A DNA stretch of 64,000 nt from JACDAE01 sp963744875 (GCA_963744875.1 CAVUVQ010000025.1:1-64000), one strand, 5' to 3'; shown: positions 35,649 through 45,068, counted from the stretch's first letter. Notes: generated by a model not told the origin, from the letters alone. Numbers and translations: made by a program.

Positions 35649-36799
35649 AGCTTCTGGCCTCGTTCCAATATTGTAATGGCGGCGACGATCTTTTCAGCGC
35701 CCTCGCGCATGTCTTTACCCCAGTCAAGTCCGGCGTCTTTGAGGATTGCGCGTCCCTCTTCAGCGCCTGTGCCGGAGAGGCGTACCACGATGGGCATGCC
35801 AGCGGGCAACTCGGCCTGCGCCATAATGACGCCACGCGCAACCTCTTCACCACGCGTAATGCCGCCGAAGATGTTGACCAGGATGCCCTTTACCTGTGGA
35901 TCACGTGCCACAAAGGTCAGTGCTTTATACATGACCTCGGCTTTGGCACCCCCACCGATGTCCAGGAAGTTCGCGGGCTTGCCGCCAGCGCGTGCGACCA
36001 TATCGAGGGTGGTCATGACCAGTCCAGCTCCATTTCCAATGATGCCAACATCGCCGTCAAGTTTGACATAGGTAAGGCCAGCCTGTTTGGCGTCGTATTC
36101 GAGGGGATTGGACTCTTCCGACTCGGCCCAGGTCGCGTACTCTTTCTGGCGGAATAGACCATTGTCATCGATAATAATCTTGGCGTCTGCGGCCTGTACC
36201 TGTCCATCGGCGGTCAAGACGAGGGGATTGATCTCGGCGAGGTTGGCGTCGCTCTCGATAAAGGCTTTAGAGAGTGCGCTGAGGATGGCACCGGCGCGAC
36301 TGATAATCGCACTGGGAAGACCGGCCCGAGCCACGATCTCACGAGCTTCGAATGGGCGCAGGCCCCAGTGCATATCGATGGGGTATTTGATGATCTTCTC
36401 CGGCGCGGTCTCTGCGACCTCTTCGATATCGATGCCGCCCTCTTTAGAGATCATTACCACGGGTGCCTGACTTTTGCGGTCAAGGATGATGCCCAGGTAG
36501 TATTCTTCTTTAATATCTATTTTGGATACCACCAGGACCTTTTCAACGGTCAGTCCTTTGATGTCCATACCCAGTACGCGTGCGGCGGCCTCGCGTGCCT
36601 GTGCGGGCGTATCGCCAAACTGGATACCGCCAGCTTTACCACGTCCTCCGACGTAGACCTGGGCTTTGATGACAACGGGTCCGCCCAGTTCGCGAGCAAT
36701 CGTTTCGGCCTCTTCTGGCGTGTGAGCTACGCGTCCCGGTTGAATCGGGATACCGTAACGTGCCAGAATATCTTTGGCCTGATATTCATGAATCTTCAC
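35645..36799 (-). CDS. sucC: succinyl-CoA synthetase beta subunit
   Basis: 384 residues, intact. The ATP-grasp domain starts MKIHEYQAKDILARYGIP; KAQVYVGGRGKAGGIQ is the nucleotide-binding loop and AEINPLVL the metal-binding motif. VNIFGGITRGEEVARG and RLSGTGAEEGRAIL mark the C-terminal ligase domain. GTG 36799 with AAGGAG 13 bp upstream. Operon sucC-sucD. With korAB it would give 2-oxoglutarate to succinate through ferredoxin. Confidence 0.93.
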   Translation of the reverse strand: MKIHEYQAKDILARYGIPIQPGRVAHTPEEAETIARELGGPVVIKAQVYVGGRGKAGGIQFGDTPAQAREAAARVLGMDIKGLTVEKVLVVSKIDIKEEYYLGIILDRKSQAPVVMISKEGGIDIEEVAETAPEKIIKYPIDMHWGLRPFEAREIVARAGLPSAIISRAGAILSALSKAFIESDANLAEINPLVLTADGQVQAADAKIIIDDNGLFRQKEYATWAESEESNPLEYDAKQAGLTYVKLDGDVGIIGNGAGLVMTTLDMVARAGGKPANFLDIGGGAKAEVMYKALTFVARDPQVKGILVNIFGGITRGEEVARGVIMAQAELPAGMPIVVRLSGTGAEEGRAILKDAGLDWGKDMREGAEKIVAAITILERGQKL

Positions 36800-37369
36800 T
36801 AGAAATACGCTCCTTAGGTTGCATCTGCAACAGTTCTCGGCCCCTCTTTGGGCGCGATGTGAGATTATGTACCTGAAAAGTTGCTAGCACTGAAATGATG
36901 AGTGTCAAGGTTATCGCAGGATGTTTGAACGTTGAACAGAGTCCAGATATGTCTTTTCTATGTATCATGTTGCCCAGTGACAATTTTGCGACGTATAGGC
37001 AATGCGATTGCGACAAATCCTGGCTATAATTGATCTAAGGAGCGGTAGAGATCTATGTTGCTGTGAGGGAGGATAGTGCTGGAGAAGATCTTCCCAGGGA
37101 AAGAATACCTGATCGGATCAGGAATTACAAGTTGGGTTGTGGGTGGGTGAAGCGTGTTCGTGTGTGCTCTAGAGAAGCGTACTGAATTGTGATGGCCGAA
37201 TTCAGGATCTCTTCGGGTACACGGTATACACCATGGTGGTCTTGCGAGTGAGTTGTAGGAGACGAATATGAACGGTGTAAAGGTTAATAGAGATAAATGG
37301 GACATACGGGCGTGGAAATCGAGTCCCTACATTATGGAATGAATTGCGATAATCCAGGAGATAAGATAC
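36800..37369. other. 570-bp intergenic region
   Basis: It holds the sucCD promoter region on the minus side. A TATAAT occurs at 37025-37030 on the plus strand without a convincing -35. Short frames here lack ribosome sites and family features; I see no gene. Confidence 0.4.
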
Positions 37370-37990
37370 ATGACAAATGTTCACGATATTTTATCACATT
37401 CTATACTTGTCTTAATTCTCTCAACAATCGATTTTTTTAGTCTTTTGGGTAGTTATGGCCTGTTACGGTTACTGCACATTTCGGCGAACTGGGTCACCTG
37501 GATTATTGGCACTGGCCTGATCGTCGTGAGTACCTTTTATTGCCTGTCGTTGCTGGCACCGATTGGTGTGCCGCCTGACGTTGGTACGAGCAATCTGCTT
37601 GGCTTTATCGCATTTCTGATCGCGATTGATTCGTGGAGTCAGTGGGTGACGAGACGTGGCTACCTGGCGCTTAAAAAGCTGCCGCTCTCCTGGTTGACCA
37701 GGGGTGTGCGGGAAGCATTTCTTTTCTTGCGCAAGCATCATCAATTTCTGGGTTGGCTGGTTGTGATCACAGCGGTAGCGCATGTTGCGTATTTCTTGCC
37801 TATTCTAACTAACATTTCACGCTATGAGGTCATTACAGGTTTTGTGGCGCTGGCATTTCTGGCGGTGGGAACTGGTCTTGGCTGGTGGATCGAGTTGGCG
37901 GTTAGGAGGAAGCGAGCGTCTCAGAGATTGCGCCTCCTGCATTTCCTGGTGGCGATTGCCTTTGTGCTGGCATTTATTGTGCACGTGTGA
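37370..37990 (+). CDS. small heme-b-like membrane protein
   Basis: 206 residues with about six helices. Histidines recur in the pattern of heme-binding helices: KHHQFLGWLVVITAVAHVAY and LLHFLVAIAFVLAFIVHV. The same kind of pairs is seen in the heme-b-like protein at 31395. It resembles the membrane part of ferric-reductase-like proteins; the function is unknown. AGGAG lies 11 bp before ATG 37370. It stands alone. Confidence 0.6.
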   Translation: MTNVHDILSHSILVLILSTIDFFSLLGSYGLLRLLHISANWVTWIIGTGLIVVSTFYCLSLLAPIGVPPDVGTSNLLGFIAFLIAIDSWSQWVTRRGYLALKKLPLSWLTRGVREAFLFLRKHHQFLGWLVVITAVAHVAYFLPILTNISRYEVITGFVALAFLAVGTGLGWWIELAVRRKRASQRLRLLHFLVAIAFVLAFIVHV

Positions 37991-38131
37991 GATATTGTCC
38001 CACGGATTGCACGGTGAGATTCTGGTAGGACTCCCTATATTGCCATTTTTTCTTTTGTGGAGAGGAAAGTGTTTTGTGTATGCTTTCGTAGTAAACGATT
38101 TCTTGCGAGAGAGTGATATTTTCCCATGCCC

Positions 38132-38193
38132 TTGACAAACAAGGGATTTCTTTATTATACTGCCTTTTAAGCGCTTAAATTCAAACGGTTAAA
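38132..38193 (+). promoter_or_regulatory. promoter with tandem LacI operators before the arabinofuranosidase
   Basis: TTGACA (38132-38137) and TATACT (38156-38161) are 18 bp apart. Two 14-bp operators follow without a gap: TTTAAGCGCTTAAA (38166-38179, a perfect palindrome) and TTCAAACGGTTAAA (38180-38193). The layout copies that of 14626-14685. The roughly 220-bp leader that follows has a short hairpin (38208-38229) and an AAAGGAGG without a matching gene. Confidence 0.82.
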
Positions 38194-38414
38194 TGGTATA
38201 AAATGGATAGCTTCGCTGTTATGAAGCTAAGTATGGCCCTACCAAAGGAGGTGAGGCTTTTCTTTTGATATCTCTGTCATTCCCACGTTTTATCAGGAAC
38301 CTTAACTGTTGCGGTTGTGCATGATGTGTGCAACTGAGTTTCTGTGAGAATATCTGATCTGCTTATTGTGAATAGGAAGAGGCCATTTCTAGATAATGGA
38401 AAGGACACAAGGAC

Positions 38415-39485
38415 GTGAAACCATTAAAACTATCCTCCCAACAATTACGTGCTCGTAGCTGGAGAACCTTGCTGGTACTCATTGTTGGTGTGGGTCTCAT
38501 TGTTGGCACGCTGAGCTTTGTTAGTACTTCGACCCAGGCTGCCGGTTCGCGGCCCTGCGACATTTATGCCGCCGCTGGTACTCCATGTGTGGCTGCACAC
38601 AGCACGGTGCGAGCGCTTTTCGCCTCCTACAATGGGAGGCTTTATCAGGTCCGGCGCTCGTCGGACAAGGCGACGACCAATATCAATACGCTCAGCGCAG
38701 GAGGCTACGCCAACGCAGCAGCGCAAGATGCGTTCTGTGCTCATACGACCTGCGTTATCACCATCATCTACGACCAGTCCGGACGTGGTAACCATCTCAC
38801 TCAGGCACCTGCTGGTGGAGCGGCTGGTGGCCCTGACAATCTGGCGAACGCGAGTGCCTTGCCATTGACGGTTGGTGGTCACCATGTCTACGGCGTCTAT
38901 ATAGCTCCTGGCACCGGATACCGCAACGATCATACCTCGGGCATCGCGACCGGCGACAATGCAGAGGGCGAGTACGCCGTCTTCGATGGTACGCATTACA
39001 ACAACGGATGCTGCTTCGACTATGGTAATGCCGAAACCAACAATCGTGACACTGGCAACGGGCACATGGAAGCCATTTACTTTGGAAATATCAAAGCATG
39101 GGGCTACGGTTCTGGCAACGGCCCCTGGGTCATGGCGGACCTGGAAAACGGTCTGTTTTCCGGAGTCAACGTGCATCTCAACAGTGGTGATCGCAGCATT
39201 ACGTCTCACTACGTCACCGCGATCGTGAAGGGCAGACCGAATCAATGGGCGATCAAGGCTGGCAATGCGCAATCCGGTGGCCTGACCACGATGTACAATG
39301 GAAAGCGTCCCAATGCCTCCGGGTACAACCCTATGCACAAGGAAGGTGCGATTATCCTGGGTATTGGCGGTGATAATAGCAATCGTTCCGCTGGTTCTTT
39401 CTTCGAAGGCGCGATGACTTCCGGTTACCCATCGGATGCGGCTGAAAACGCGGTCCAGGCAAACATCGTCTCTATCAAGTATTAA
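38415..39485 (+). CDS. secreted alpha-L-arabinofuranosidase, GH54
   Basis: 356 residues: a signal peptide (hydrophobic to about residue 37, cut near STQAAG), then the beta-sandwich catalytic domain of GH54/AbfB type. Typical parts are PCDIYAAAGTPCVAAHSTVR, IYDQSGRGNHLTQAPAGG and CCFDYGNAETNN. Candidate catalytic acids are the Glu in ADLENGLFSG and the Asp in GIGGDNSN. The C-terminal CBM42 of fungal enzymes is absent. It removes arabinofuranose from arabinoxylan or arabinan outside the cell. GTG 38415. Its operators match those of the YtfQRT-like importer. Confidence 0.9.
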   Translation: MKPLKLSSQQLRARSWRTLLVLIVGVGLIVGTLSFVSTSTQAAGSRPCDIYAAAGTPCVAAHSTVRALFASYNGRLYQVRRSSDKATTNINTLSAGGYANAAAQDAFCAHTTCVITIIYDQSGRGNHLTQAPAGGAAGGPDNLANASALPLTVGGHHVYGVYIAPGTGYRNDHTSGIATGDNAEGEYAVFDGTHYNNGCCFDYGNAETNNRDTGNGHMEAIYFGNIKAWGYGSGNGPWVMADLENGLFSGVNVHLNSGDRSITSHYVTAIVKGRPNQWAIKAGNAQSGGLTTMYNGKRPNASGYNPMHKEGAIILGIGGDNSNRSAGSFFEGAMTSGYPSDAAENAVQANIVSIKY

Positions 39486-39535
39486 TACCTGCGTTATCCT
39501 GGTCATCGATGCCGTCATATCGACTGACCAATGAA

Positions 39536-39567
39536 TGTAGCCCTGGAAGCGACCTTCCAGGGCTACA
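39536..39567. terminator. hairpin after the arabinofuranosidase
   Basis: A perfect 13-bp stem TGTAGCCCTGGAA / TTCCAGGGCTACA with a 6-nt loop, 50 bp after the stop. There is no T-run, so it may be a 3' stabilising hairpin rather than a true intrinsic terminator. Confidence 0.6.
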
Positions 39568-39593
39568 AACTAGTGGGAAGCGGGAAAACGGGC

Positions 39594-39840
39594 TTAACCG
39601 TCAGTATCCGAAGCTGTTGTTGTAGTACTGCCCTTTGAGCCGGGATAGGGAGTATTTGCACCTTTGATGTCGTGCCAGAGGATCTCGTTCAACTGGCCCT
39701 CAGAGGTAGCATCGGCATACTTAAAGTCCATTTTAGCTGATGCTTGAGCACCATACGCTGATGCAGGATTGATTTGCGTCGGCGTGTATTTCTCCGGTAG
39801 CGCCTTATACTGAAAATGTGAGGAGGAGAACCTTTCATGA
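39594..39840 (-). pseudogene. C-terminal fragment, phosphoesterase-like
   Basis: The last 80 codons of a minus-strand frame look like a real protein end: PEKYTPTQINPASAYGAQAS, then MDFKYADATSEGQLNEILWH. This recalls the C-terminus of secreted phosphoesterase/YVTN-propeller proteins (tentative). Upstream of about 39840 the sequence becomes A+T-rich and hydrophobic without similarity, so only a tail remains. Probably a remnant of a deleted gene. Confidence 0.4.
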
Positions 39841-39887
39841 CAGCCTCTTTGCCGGATCAGGATAGAGTTTTGTTGAAATATATGTAG

Positions 39888-39902
39888 TATTTCATTGAAA
39901 TA
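39888..39902. promoter_or_regulatory. operator for the second LacI regulator (distal)
   Basis: TATTTCATTGAAATA is a perfect 15-nt odd palindrome. Its core TTTCATTGAAA recurs at 40170-40180 just before the lacI gene. Confidence 0.6.
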
Positions 39903-39915
39903 AATCTGTTTATTT

Positions 39916-39959
39916 GCTGTTGTATCTATCAACATAGCGATAGATACAACAGCATTTTT
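39916..39959 (+). terminator. strong hairpin with T-run
   Basis: A perfect 15-bp stem (39916-39930 with 39939-39953), 8-nt loop, followed by ATTTTT. It starts 14 bp after the distal operator. It may end the GH54 transcript or a short transcript started at the operator. Confidence 0.7.
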
Positions 39960-40142
39960 CATTTGTGAGTAGAGGTACAAAATAAAATTAATGTAGAAAA
40001 ATGACTTGATAGAGGTAGATAAAAAGGAGAGGGGAGAAAAAAGGAGAGCGTTGAATAGTAGAGATAGTAAAGAGGGAAAGAAAGCGGCATGTTTCAAGGT
40101 GTGGTGTTGTTTGGTGAATTGTTATTTTTGTTGAAATAAAGG

Positions 40143-40182
40143 TTGACAATGTGATGAAAATATGTTATTTTTCATTGAAATG
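40143..40182 (+). promoter_or_regulatory. promoter and operator of the second lacI gene
   Basis: TTGACA (40143-40148) is followed 16 bp later by a weak TTATTT. TTTCATTGAAA (40170-40180) overlaps the expected start site, and a half-site TTGAAATAAA lies just upstream of the -35. Autoregulation is inferred. Confidence 0.65.
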
Positions 40183-40224
40183 AAATGATGTTGAAGCGCG
40201 GGAGTTTGTGAAGGAGAAACAATT

Positions 40225-41325
40225 GTGACCAGCTCAGTCACCGTAAAAGATGTGGCGCGTGTGGCCGAGGTATCGGTTGGAACCGTCTCGCGCGTGTTCA
40301 ACAATCATCAGAATGTTACTGAAGAGATACGGCGGCGTGTACTCAGGGCGGCTTCTGAGTTGGGGTATGCCGGGCCGGGGAGGGGTACGATTGAACGTAC
40401 GCGCTGGGTATCAGATGGGAAGTCACGTGAGAGCAGTGGTCGCATGCTCAAAGAGATCGGTTTTATTTATTACTCCAGTGTGCATGAGCATGTGGTGACG
40501 GGCAATCCATTCTGGTCGCATATTCTCTATGGAGTTGAAGCAGAGACGCGTAAGTCGAATATCAAGGTAACCTATCGGGCAATCGGTGAAATTGCGCATA
40601 CGCCAGACCTGTTGCTCACAACGCTTTCTGAGATGAAGCTGGGAGGGATTCTGCTGGTTGGGCCGGCTGAGTCCAGTACGATCAGCCTGATCAAAAGTTT
40701 AAAGCTTCCTATGGTATTAGTCGACAACTATGTGCCGGGGTTAGCAGTAAATGCGGTTCTGGGCGACAATTTTGAGGGTGCGCGTAGTGCCGTCGATTAT
40801 TTGATCAGCGAGGGGCATACAACAATTGCCTTTATTGGAGGCACTATTATGCCAGGGCCGCGTCCGATCAATAAAATTTATACCATCGAGCGACGAGCGG
40901 CTGGATATCGTACGGCCTTGCTTGATGCAGGACTGCCCATTAATTATGCTTTATATGAGGCGGGCGATCTGACGCTTGAAGGTGGATATGAAGCCTGTAA
41001 GCGCCTGTTGAGCCGCTATGCGCAGGTGCCCTTTAGCGCTCTTTTCTGTGCGAATGATGCTACTGCTATTGGAGCTATGAAGGGACTGCGTGAGGCAGGA
41101 TTACGTGTTCCTGAAGACGTTTCTCTGATAGGTTTTGACGATATCGAGATGGTTGAACATCTAACGCCCCCTTTGACCACGGTGTGTGTGAATAAGGAGG
41201 CACTGGGATATATCGCTGTGAAAAGCTTACTTACCCGTGCTACCGATATGGATGCGGTAAGCGTTACCAGTGTGCTTGATGTTGAACTGATCAAGCGCGA
41301 ATCGGTTATTCCTCATATTTCCTGA
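40225..41325 (+). CDS. LacI-family transcriptional regulator
   Basis: 366 residues. The helix-turn-helix VTVKDVARVAEVSVGTVSRVF at residues 5-25 is followed by a polar linker, then the effector-binding domain (GGILLVGPAESSTISLI, FCANDATAIGAMKGLREAGL, SLIGFDDIEMVEHLTPPLTT). GTG 40225 with AAGGAG 8 bp upstream. It precedes a MalEFG-type importer and a cytoplasmic glycoside hydrolase, which it probably controls. Its operator type (TTTCATTGAAA) differs from that of the first LacI. Confidence 0.9.
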   Translation: MTSSVTVKDVARVAEVSVGTVSRVFNNHQNVTEEIRRRVLRAASELGYAGPGRGTIERTRWVSDGKSRESSGRMLKEIGFIYYSSVHEHVVTGNPFWSHILYGVEAETRKSNIKVTYRAIGEIAHTPDLLLTTLSEMKLGGILLVGPAESSTISLIKSLKLPMVLVDNYVPGLAVNAVLGDNFEGARSAVDYLISEGHTTIAFIGGTIMPGPRPINKIYTIERRAAGYRTALLDAGLPINYALYEAGDLTLEGGYEACKRLLSRYAQVPFSALFCANDATAIGAMKGLREAGLRVPEDVSLIGFDDIEMVEHLTPPLTTVCVNKEALGYIAVKSLLTRATDMDAVSVTSVLDVELIKRESVIPHIS

Positions 41326-41617
41326 AAGGAGGCGTACTGTCAATCTCCTCTGATGGTAGATGTTTTCTGTAAGGTGAATGCGAAAGTAGGATCTGTGTTT
41401 ACCTGGCCTTATCCCCTGTAATCGATGTTGATGGAATTTGTAGGGGGTGAGATTGATCGCGCTTGCATGGATTGCGATCCTCCTTTTGATGGAGGGAGTG
41501 TTCATCATAACTGCATAAAGGTTCGATTGATCATGCCCATAAAAGTGTACTCATTGTTTACTGGTTTAGCAGTGGGGTGTTTTTCTCATACGCCCTTTAG
41601 CACGAAGGAGTGGGACC

Positions 41618-42925
41618 ATGTATTTTTCAATGACACGGCGGCGTTTTCTAGCACAGGCAAGCAAGGCAGCCCTGGCAACAAGTGTGGGTGGAACATTGTT
41701 GGAAGCCTGTGGAGGTAGTAGTGGTTCATCCTCAAGTACGGTGACCCTGACATACGGTTGGTGGAGCAACGGACCCACAAAAGATAATGCGATGTTGGCG
41801 TGGGTCAAGGAATTTGAAAAGGCGAATCCTAAGATCAAGATCAATGCGGAGATCCTGAGCTGGCCCAGCTATTGGACCAAACTGCAAACAACCACTGCTG
41901 GTGGCAACGCTTATGACATCATTGGTATGGCGAGCAGCCAGGCAGCTACGTATATGGATGAAGGGGCGATGTATGATCTGAGCACGTTTGCAGGGTATCA
42001 GGATGCCATCAAGAACTTGCGGCAGACAGATCTTTCCTTATGTAGTTGGAAAGGCAAACAATACTCGTTGCCGGTTGGCATCTATGTTCCGCTCATAGGC
42101 TACAATAAGGACATGCTTAAGCAAGCGGGCGTTCCTTTCCCTGATCCGGTTGTGCCCATGGAGTTCAGTGCATTCAAAACTATGGCGCAGAAGCTTGTAA
42201 AGAAGGTGAATGGGAAGTATACCCAGTATGCCATCAATATTAACGATCTGGGTCCCCTCTATGCGGCGTTTACTGCCATGCGTGGTGGACAATTCTACGA
42301 CAATCCTGTCAACCCTACGAAAGTGCTGGCGAATACCCCGGAGGGTATTCAGGGTCTGGCCGATTATCAAAGCCTTTTCACGGAAAACCTCACACCTCCC
42401 TATGCTGAACAGGCTACAGGTGCATGGGGTACGGGCGATACTGATAGCCTCGTGACAGGTAAAATTGCCTTTGCGCGTATGGGTGCATTCGACTTTGCCG
42501 ATATTATTAGTAAGAATCTGCAAGATAAGATAGGCGCGATGCCGGAGTTCAGTATCAATGGGAAACAGGTGACCATTGGTAACGCCAATAGTTTTGGTGT
42601 TTTCAAAGGAAGCAAGAATCCGCAGGAGGCCTGGGAGTTTATCAAGTGGGCGATACAGACGGGGCCGGATACTACCTATGCCAAGCTCAGTGATGTTCCA
42701 TCTGACATAACGGCATTTAATCAGATGAGTACGTATCTTACTCCCACAGAGTATGTGCCGACGTTAACATCTGCCACCAAAGGTTTCCAGACTGATGCCA
42801 TGACTCCGCATCTGCAGTATGGAACTGACCTTTTGACTATCCTGACGGACCTTGCCAATGGGAAGTTGACTCCTGCGAAGGCTGCCCAGCAATTGGAGCA
42901 GAAAGGGAACGCGGATCTCGCCTGA
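41618..42925 (+). CDS. sugar ABC transporter extracellular binding lipoprotein (family 1)
   Basis: 435 residues. A twin-arginine-like start TRRRFLAQASKAAL leads to a lipobox LEAC near residue 31, so it may be a Tat-exported lipoprotein. The mature part has the family-1 fold: LTYGWWSNGPTKDNAMLAWV, YDIIGMASSQAATYMDEG, FGVFKGSKNPQEAWEFIKWA. It would bind an oligosaccharide and deliver it to the two MalFG-type permeases. AAGGAG sits 8 bp before ATG 41618. The 292-bp gap upstream holds no clear operator. Confidence 0.9.
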   Translation: MYFSMTRRRFLAQASKAALATSVGGTLLEACGGSSGSSSSTVTLTYGWWSNGPTKDNAMLAWVKEFEKANPKIKINAEILSWPSYWTKLQTTTAGGNAYDIIGMASSQAATYMDEGAMYDLSTFAGYQDAIKNLRQTDLSLCSWKGKQYSLPVGIYVPLIGYNKDMLKQAGVPFPDPVVPMEFSAFKTMAQKLVKKVNGKYTQYAININDLGPLYAAFTAMRGGQFYDNPVNPTKVLANTPEGIQGLADYQSLFTENLTPPYAEQATGAWGTGDTDSLVTGKIAFARMGAFDFADIISKNLQDKIGAMPEFSINGKQVTIGNANSFGVFKGSKNPQEAWEFIKWAIQTGPDTTYAKLSDVPSDITAFNQMSTYLTPTEYVPTLTSATKGFQTDAMTPHLQYGTDLLTILTDLANGKLTPAKAAQQLEQKGNADLA

Positions 42926-42942
42926 TAAACGCGTGTAATATT

Positions 42943-43029
42943 GTATGGACCCGATTTAGCGCGTCCGCAATTCATTAAGTGCGTGGCGACGGATCGATAA
43001 AGCGCGGACGTGTTAAATCGGGTTCCTAC
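42943..43029. repeat. GTATGG...CCTAC palindromic repeat in the importer operon
   Basis: GACCCGATTTAGCGCGTCCGC (42948-42968) pairs with 43003-43023, allowing two G.T pairs, and terminal bases match GTAGGG/CCCTAC copies. It lies between the binding-protein and permease genes of one operon, where an RNA hairpin could lower downstream expression relative to the binding protein. Confidence 0.75.
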
Positions 43030-43092
43030 GGTGTTGTTTTGGAAATGGTTGGATGATGCCCCTATCCCCATCCTAAAGAAGGAGTCACATTT

Positions 43093-44091
43093 ATGCTTAC
43101 ACTTTCGCGCTCGGGGTCAGAGGCTGGTCGGAAGCAGTATAAAGCTGAGCATCCGGTCAGGCGCTTCTTGCGTAAAGAGGCAGTTGCAGGATATCTCTTT
43201 ATTGCACCCTGGATTCTGGGATTTGCGCTGTTTTACGCCTACCCACTCACGAACACAGTTTACGATAGTTTCACTGACTACCACCTGTTTGGAGATGCGC
43301 AATGGGTTGGTTTGCAGAACTACACGCAGTTGCTTTTCCACGACCCAATCTTTGTGCAGACCTGTCAGCATATGTTGCTTTATGTGACACTTGCTACGGC
43401 TATCGCTATTCTGGGTGGATTGTTCCTGGCGCTTCTGCTTAACCGTTCGTTTCCCGGCAACCATTTTTTTCGTACGGCGTTCTATTTACCGAGCCTGATG
43501 GTTGGAGTGGCGATTGGATCTATGTTTGTGCAGGTATTTCAACAGCAAGATTATGGTCTTATGAATACCATGCTTGGCTTCTTCCATATTCCCCCTGTTA
43601 CCTGGCTTGCCAACTACAATAATCCCATTGTGGGGCTATACGCGCTCATCATCGTCAATTTCTGGTTTATGGGTGGAACTATGCTGATCTTTCTAGCTGG
43701 TTTGAAAGGCATCTCCACAACTTACTATGAGGCGGCGCGTATTGATGGTGCGGGTCCGTGGCAACGTTTTCGTCTCGTCACATTACCACTCCTGACGCCT
43801 GTCATTCTTTTTAACACGGTTCTGACGTTGATAGGACATATCCAGGCATTCGACACGCCGTTGATATTCGCGACAGGCGGCTCTGGTTCTGTGGGATCGA
43901 GTGGTTTTCAGAGCGTACTTGGGTACCACAATAGCATTTCGACGTTCCTGACCTATCTTTACCAGGAAGCGTTTATCTATCACGACTACGGCTATGGTTC
44001 GGCGTTGGCCGTTGTCATCTTCCTCATCACGCTACTCTTTACAGCCGTGATTCTCCTGGTATTCCGGCGTTTCACTTACTATGATCGCTAG
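43093..44091 (+). CDS. sugar ABC transporter permease, MalF-like
   Basis: 332 residues, six or more helices. The binding-protein-dependent permease loop reads EAARIDGAGPWQRFRLVTLP near residue 215, the contact site for the ATPase. AYPLTNTVYDSFTDYHLFG follows the first helix, as in MalF-type permeases. AAGGAG 9 bp before ATG 43093. No ATPase gene is in this operon, so a shared MsmK/MalK-type ATPase from elsewhere is expected. Confidence 0.92.
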   Translation: MLTLSRSGSEAGRKQYKAEHPVRRFLRKEAVAGYLFIAPWILGFALFYAYPLTNTVYDSFTDYHLFGDAQWVGLQNYTQLLFHDPIFVQTCQHMLLYVTLATAIAILGGLFLALLLNRSFPGNHFFRTAFYLPSLMVGVAIGSMFVQVFQQQDYGLMNTMLGFFHIPPVTWLANYNNPIVGLYALIIVNFWFMGGTMLIFLAGLKGISTTYYEAARIDGAGPWQRFRLVTLPLLTPVILFNTVLTLIGHIQAFDTPLIFATGGSGSVGSSGFQSVLGYHNSISTFLTYLYQEAFIYHDYGYGSALAVVIFLITLLFTAVILLVFRRFTYYDR

Positions 44092-44129
44092 CATAGTTCA
44101 GTATGAAGAAAGAAGGAACAGGTAAGGCT

Positions 44130-45068
44130 ATGCTCTTTAATAAACGTCAACGGTTCTTGCAGACCTCGGTTGTAGAGTCACAGCATACATTTAGTAGTCA
44201 TTCTGCACCTTTCAGGCGAGATAGGCACTTATCGCAGCGTGGTCGCAGGTACCAGAAGCTGAGTCTGCTGTTAACATACGCCATTTTGATTGTGATTGCG
44301 ATTATCATCCTGTTACCGTTTGCCTGGTTGTTATCAGCATCCTTGAAGACGACCGGGCAATATTTTGCTGATCCGATTCAATGGATACCGCATCCAATTG
44401 TGTGGTCAAACTATGTTGAAGCCTTTAATGTGTACGGTTTTGCGCGTTATGCTGTAAATAGCATTTTCCTCGCTGTCTATGCGATGGTTGTGAACACGCT
44501 CGTGTCCTCACTAGTAGGGTATGGTTTCGCTCGCTTCCGTTTCCCTGGGCGTACAGTGTGGTTCGTCCTGATGCTCTCGACACTTATGTTGCCAGCGCAG
44601 GCACTTACGATCCCGCTCTATATTACCTTCAAGAACTTTGGGTGGATTGATACATTTTTGCCAATTCTGGTGCCACAACTTTTTGGATCGGCATTCAGTG
44701 TCTTCCTGTATCGGCAGTTCTTTATGGGGTTACCGCGTGAATTAGATGAGGCGGCGCGTATTGATGGTTGTAGCAATCTGCGTATATGGTGGAATATCAT
44801 TCTGCCCCAGTCGAGGCCAGTCATCGTCGTGGTTGCTATCTTTACCTTCTTAGCCAGTTGGCGCGATGCGTGGGGTCCACTGATCTACTTGAACAGTCAA
44901 AACAACCGTACTATTCCACTGGGGTTGCTCTATTTCAGCAATGGCTATACTGCTGTTTATCCGCAGATGATGGCGGCGACCGTTGTTGCGTTAATCGTCC
45001 CAGTTATTCTCTACGCACTTGGGCAGCGCTACATTGATAGCGGCGTAGCCATTGCCGAAGTAAAGTAG
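44130..45068 (+). CDS. sugar ABC transporter permease, MalG-like
   Basis: 312 residues with six helices. The EAA loop is DEAARIDGCSNLRIWWNIIL near residue 207, and the first helix is preceded by about 45 basic, polar residues. ATG 44130 has GTAAGG close upstream, while the earlier ATG 44103 has no ribosome site; the start is uncertain by nine codons. Forms the membrane pore with the MalF-like partner 38 bp upstream. Confidence 0.9.
   Translation: MLFNKRQRFLQTSVVESQHTFSSHSAPFRRDRHLSQRGRRYQKLSLLLTYAILIVIAIIILLPFAWLLSASLKTTGQYFADPIQWIPHPIVWSNYVEAFNVYGFARYAVNSIFLAVYAMVVNTLVSSLVGYGFARFRFPGRTVWFVLMLSTLMLPAQALTIPLYITFKNFGWIDTFLPILVPQLFGSAFSVFLYRQFFMGLPRELDEAARIDGCSNLRIWWNIILPQSRPVIVVVAIFTFLASWRDAWGPLIYLNSQNNRTIPLGLLYFSNGYTAVYPQMMAATVVALIVPVILYALGQRYIDSGVAIAEVK

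Noticed and set aside
37024..37305. 93-codon minus-strand frame in the gap before 37370
   Set aside because: No ribosome site or recognisable protein features.
38445..39518. 357-codon open frame antisense to the arabinofuranosidase
   Set aside because: It mirrors a clear GH54 gene, has no ribosome site and shows no family features; a shadow of codon bias.
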